In this document: piece by piece, positions 61,483-64,000 of the stretch | Layout of the letters: each line of letters begins with the position of its first letter | Position numbering within the stretch: the stretch's first letter is position 1 | Source: Anaerovorax sp. IOR16 | Lineage (GTDB): Bacteria; Bacillota; Clostridia; Peptostreptococcales; Anaerovoracaceae | Direction: 5' to 3' | NCBI RefSeq assembly: GCF_017168145.1 | Contig: NZ_JADQTL010000009.1 | Location: 1,293,775-1,357,774, forward strand | DNA: 64,000 nucleotides | Program-made: the position numbers and the translations under genes | The notes under the pieces: model-generated | Seen by the model: only the letters and a program-made list of their open reading frames with translations | Databases searched by the model: none | Told to the model about the DNA's origin: nothing

Positions 61483-63037
61483 TTCCATCGCCTCCCTTTA
61501 GCCAAGTTTTAATAAGCTGTGCTGAAATCTCTGGATTTTTATCAGCAAACTCTCGAATTTCTCCTTTTAATTCCTGCTCTCTGGATTGTTTCAACTCATC
61601 CAATTTAACCAGTTCATCAAACGGATTATCTTCACTATTCTCTTCTGCCAAAGCTGCTGCTTCTGCAGCTTTTTTCGCCTTTATTTTCCTTAATATAACT
61701 AAGGCTATCAATCCAGCAATTATAAGAAATGCAAGAATTCCAATAACAATTGGCACTATTTTACTTTCCTCCAAAGTACTAAGGAAACCGCTTGCAGGGA
61801 TAGCTTCTTCATTGAAGCTACCTTTAAAGACAGCAACCTTTTCATCAGCCATATCTGTACTGATTCCCGCTGTATTAGCAACTAAGCGTTTTATCTCAGC
61901 CAATTCCGTTTTGGTCAACTGTTTCCCATTGATTACAACAGATACCGTTAAGTCTGATACAACTCCAGAGTCGCTTTGAATCTGTTCTTTCATTCTGCTT
62001 ACTAAATAATCAAAAGATTTATCATCTTTGTAATATATCTCATTTCCGTCTGTTGTAATATTAGGATAGACCGGAACTTGAGCATTACTGTCTGTCCCTA
62101 CAACACCGGCAGAAGCCGTACCTTCTCCGATAATTTCCACATTATTGTCTTCTTTAGAAATAATGCCTTTATTATCATCTGTGCTTGGCAGATAGGTAAT
62201 GATTTCTTTTATTTTTTTATCGACATCCATCGTACATTTTGCTGTAACACGAACAGAATCTTCACCAAAAAGTGCCGTTAAGAGATGCAGAACATCACTC
62301 CGTACAATATTCTCCATCTCACGTTCCAAAGCCAATCTTAGTTTTGCCGAGCCTGTCTGTGATAGATCTTCAAGAGACGTAAGATCCCTGCCTGTGCTGT
62401 CCGTAATCAAAACCTGCTCTGGCTTCATATTCGGGATACTTTTAGCGACTAATCTTTGAATGCCCTGTACTTGCTCATTGTCTAAAGTATCACCCCGAGT
62501 AATAATGACTACGCTTGCACTCGGTTCCACTTTTTCTTTTTCCAGAACATATTTCTGATCCTGTCCAACTGCGATGGTTACGACTGCATCACTAACACCA
62601 TCAAACAAGCCAATGGTAGCTGCTAGACGATCCTGCAGCTCATAAATTTTATATGTATTTTTTTCAAAGTCTGTCGCCATCATATCTACGTTTGTAGAAA
62701 ACGTATTATAGGTTAATCCACTTTTTGGATAACCCTCCATAACCAGCTTTGCCCTTAACTCGTCCACTTGATTTTTGGGTACAGAAATATTCCCATCACT
62801 ATCATATTTTGCAGTAACATCCAAATCTTGTAAGGCAGCTACAATCTCAGATGCTTCCTGTTGATTGACTCCCGTAAACATGGTATCATACGGTTTTGAA
62901 TTTAACAGAATTGCACATATTATTGCAAACAGAAAAATTGCAACAGCTCCGCCTATAACAATATAACGGTTTCTATTGCTTAACTTATTATTAATTTCTT
63001 TTATTTGTTCAATTATTTTATCAAATCTCTCACGCAA
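61472..63037 (-). CDS. fliF: Flagellar MS-ring protein FliF
   Basis: A 521-residue ring protein with two membrane helices (about 24-44, and VIGILAFLIIAGLIALVIL near 435-455). The ring-building motifs include YPKSGLTYNTF and PSASVVIITRGDTLDNEQV. The C-terminal tail binds FliG. The start is TTG at 63037 with GGGGA upstream. It lies 29 bases after fliE. Confidence 0.95.
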   Translation of the reverse strand: MRERFDKIIEQIKEINNKLSNRNRYIVIGGAVAIFLFAIICAILLNSKPYDTMFTGVNQQEASEIVAALQDLDVTAKYDSDGNISVPKNQVDELRAKLVMEGYPKSGLTYNTFSTNVDMMATDFEKNTYKIYELQDRLAATIGLFDGVSDAVVTIAVGQDQKYVLEKEKVEPSASVVIITRGDTLDNEQVQGIQRLVAKSIPNMKPEQVLITDSTGRDLTSLEDLSQTGSAKLRLALEREMENIVRSDVLHLLTALFGEDSVRVTAKCTMDVDKKIKEIITYLPSTDDNKGIISKEDNNVEIIGEGTASAGVVGTDSNAQVPVYPNITTDGNEIYYKDDKSFDYLVSRMKEQIQSDSGVVSDLTVSVVINGKQLTKTELAEIKRLVANTAGISTDMADEKVAVFKGSFNEEAIPASGFLSTLEESKIVPIVIGILAFLIIAGLIALVILRKIKAKKAAEAAALAEENSEDNPFDELVKLDELKQSREQELKGEIREFADKNPEISAQLIKTWLKGGDGNAD

Positions 63038-63066
63038 AAGCCATTCCCCATTCGTTCTTTATATTT

Positions 63067-63369
63067 TTATAAGTTAATTCGCATTAATTCCGAATAGGCA
63101 TCCAGCGCTTTGTTTCGCATCTCCACCAACAGCCGAACGGAAAGGTATGCTTTTGTCGAATTAATTCCTAAGGTGTGTAAGTCATCCACATTCCCCAGCG
63201 CTAAAGCTTCGGTATCCATTGCTACTTGATTTTCTGAATCTTTTACATTATTAACTGCATTTTCAAAAATTGATTTAAAAGGGGTACTGCTTGACACCGC
63301 ATCTTTTTGAATTTCTGAATCTTGTATGGAACGAATTCCATCTAACGGTTGCATGGGTGTAATAAACAT
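63067..63369 (-). CDS. fliE: Flagellar MS-ring-rod junction protein FliE
   Basis: About 100 residues linking the MS ring to the rod. Family features are FENAVNNVKDSENQ and the C-terminal STKAYLSVRLLVEMRNKALDAY. The ATG at 63369 follows GGAGG; one at 63387 lies upstream of that site. It is between flgC and fliF. Confidence 0.93.
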   Translation of the reverse strand: MFITPMQPLDGIRSIQDSEIQKDAVSSSTPFKSIFENAVNNVKDSENQVAMDTEALALGNVDDLHTLGINSTKAYLSVRLLVEMRNKALDAYSELMRINL

Positions 63370-63428
63370 TTTTCTCCTCCATCCCAATTACTTTCAAGTA
63401 TCTCGCACATTACAATCGGTATTAATAT

Positions 63429-63881
63429 TTATTTCCCAACCTCTAAGGCTTTTGTTGCCATAAGTTTAATTGCATTAATCGCTGTTATATTTGCTTCATA
63501 AGACCGTGAAGCACTCATTGCATCCACAGTTTCCTGTAATAAATTTACATTTGGTAAATTTACATAACCCATTTCATCAGCATCTGGGTGAGTTGGATCA
63601 TAAACTGTTTTAAAAGGCGATTGATCCTCAATAATCTCACTCACTCGAACGCCTCCTGCTCCTTCTCCGAATGCAGGACGTTTTCCTAAAGCTCGATTAA
63701 GCAAAGATTTAAAATCTCCTTCTTCAATCGCTTCAAAAGCAACCGTCTTTCGTCGATAAGGTCCTCCAGCTTCCGTCCTCGTCGTATCCATATTAGTCAA
63801 ATTCTCTGAAATAATGCTCATTCGAAGTCGTTGTGCAGTTAAAGCTGAACCATTAATATTTAAGCTACTTAAAAATGCCAT
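63429..63881 (-). CDS. flgC: Flagellar basal-body rod protein FlgC
   Basis: A 150-residue rod protein, with the N-terminal rod motif RLRMSIISENLTNMDTTRT and the C-terminal VNLLQETVDAMSASRSYEAN and MATKALEVGK. In most bacteria flgB precedes it directly; here the 119 bases upstream are non-coding, so flgC heads the large operon and flgB is at 24.9 kb. Confidence 0.94.
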   Translation of the reverse strand: MAFLSSLNINGSALTAQRLRMSIISENLTNMDTTRTEAGGPYRRKTVAFEAIEEGDFKSLLNRALGKRPAFGEGAGGVRVSEIIEDQSPFKTVYDPTHPDADEMGYVNLPNVNLLQETVDAMSASRSYEANITAINAIKLMATKALEVGK

Positions 63882-63962
63882 CTTTCACCAATCCTTTACG
63901 AAAAAATATAAAATTAAGTATAAAAACAATACAAATTACGACTAATATTAAATATTTATTAA

Positions 63963-63991
63963 TTATTATTAATATATTTTACATTTTTCAA
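63963..63991 (-). promoter_or_regulatory. Candidate sigma-A promoter of the flgC operon
   Basis: TTGAAA (63986-63991) and TAATAA (63963-63968) are 17 bases apart on the minus strand. A second pair, TTGTAT-N17-TTATAT, lies at 63906-63934. The region is almost pure A/T, so chance matches are likely and either could be wrong. Confidence 0.4.
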
Positions 63992-64000
63992 CTAAAATTT

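Overview
The window is AT-rich DNA from a motile, Gram-positive, low-GC anaerobe, most likely a member of the Clostridia. The evidence is the quinone-independent PyrK/PyrD dihydroorotate dehydrogenase, the PyrB/PyrI aspartate transcarbamylase, strong GGAGG-type ribosome sites, frequent TTG/GTG starts, a Bacillus-like fla/che gene set with FliY, CheC, CheD and CheV, and an S-layer-homology (SLH) protein. I could not assign a genus. No rRNA, tRNA or CRISPR array was seen.

Layout. (1) 1-5.9 kb, minus strand: pyrimidine operon pyrB-pyrI-pyrC-pyrF-pyrK-pyrD-pyrE (pyrE runs off the left edge). It is preceded by a sigma-A promoter, a 35-codon leader peptide, a U-rich stretch and an intrinsic terminator, an arrangement that looks like the UTP-sensing pyrBI attenuator of enterobacteria. 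(2) 5.9-11.3 kb, minus: a small mechanosensitive channel, a metallo-beta-lactamase-fold protein, an NSS-family sodium symporter and a PAS-GAF-GGDEF-EAL protein. (3) 11.4-15.7 kb, minus: fliD-fliS-fliT-like-cheV. (4) 15.8-17.4 kb, plus: a two-gene unit of a ParA-type ATPase and a ComFB-domain protein. (5) 17.4-25.4 kb, minus: flgB-cheY-flhA-fliA-two rod/hook genes-fapA-cheC-cheD. (6) 25.5-31.6 kb, minus: sigma factor, short membrane protein, PilZ protein and a 1483-residue SLH surface protein. (7) 31.8-38.4 kb, plus: cheA-cheW-cheR-cheB and a long FtsA-like protein. (8) 38.46-40.1 kb: a 1588-bp IS1182-like element flanked by a 31-bp direct repeat. (9) 40.1-45.0 kb, plus: flgM-flgN-flgK-flgL-yviE-fliW-csrA behind a sigma-28-type promoter. 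(10) 45.1-63.9 kb, minus: the structural and export operon flgC-fliE-fliF-fliG-fliH-fliI-fliJ-fliK-flgD-orf-flgE-flbD-motA-motB-fliM-fliY-fliO-fliP-fliQ-fliR-flhB-ylqG-like-ylqH-like.

Together regions 3-10 encode almost a whole flagellum, its stator, its export gate, its late-gene switch (FliA/FlgM, FliW/CsrA) and a complete CheA/W/R/B/C/D/V/Y pathway. Flagellin, FlhF/FlhG and chemoreceptors are not in the window. Three proteins connect to cyclic di-GMP: the GGDEF-EAL enzyme, the PilZ protein and the ComFB-domain protein.

The observations I find most worth following are the pyr leader, the face-to-face promoters between the sigma/PilZ/SLH operon and the cheA operon, the ParA-ComFB pair, and the insertion sequence that duplicated a terminator hairpin.
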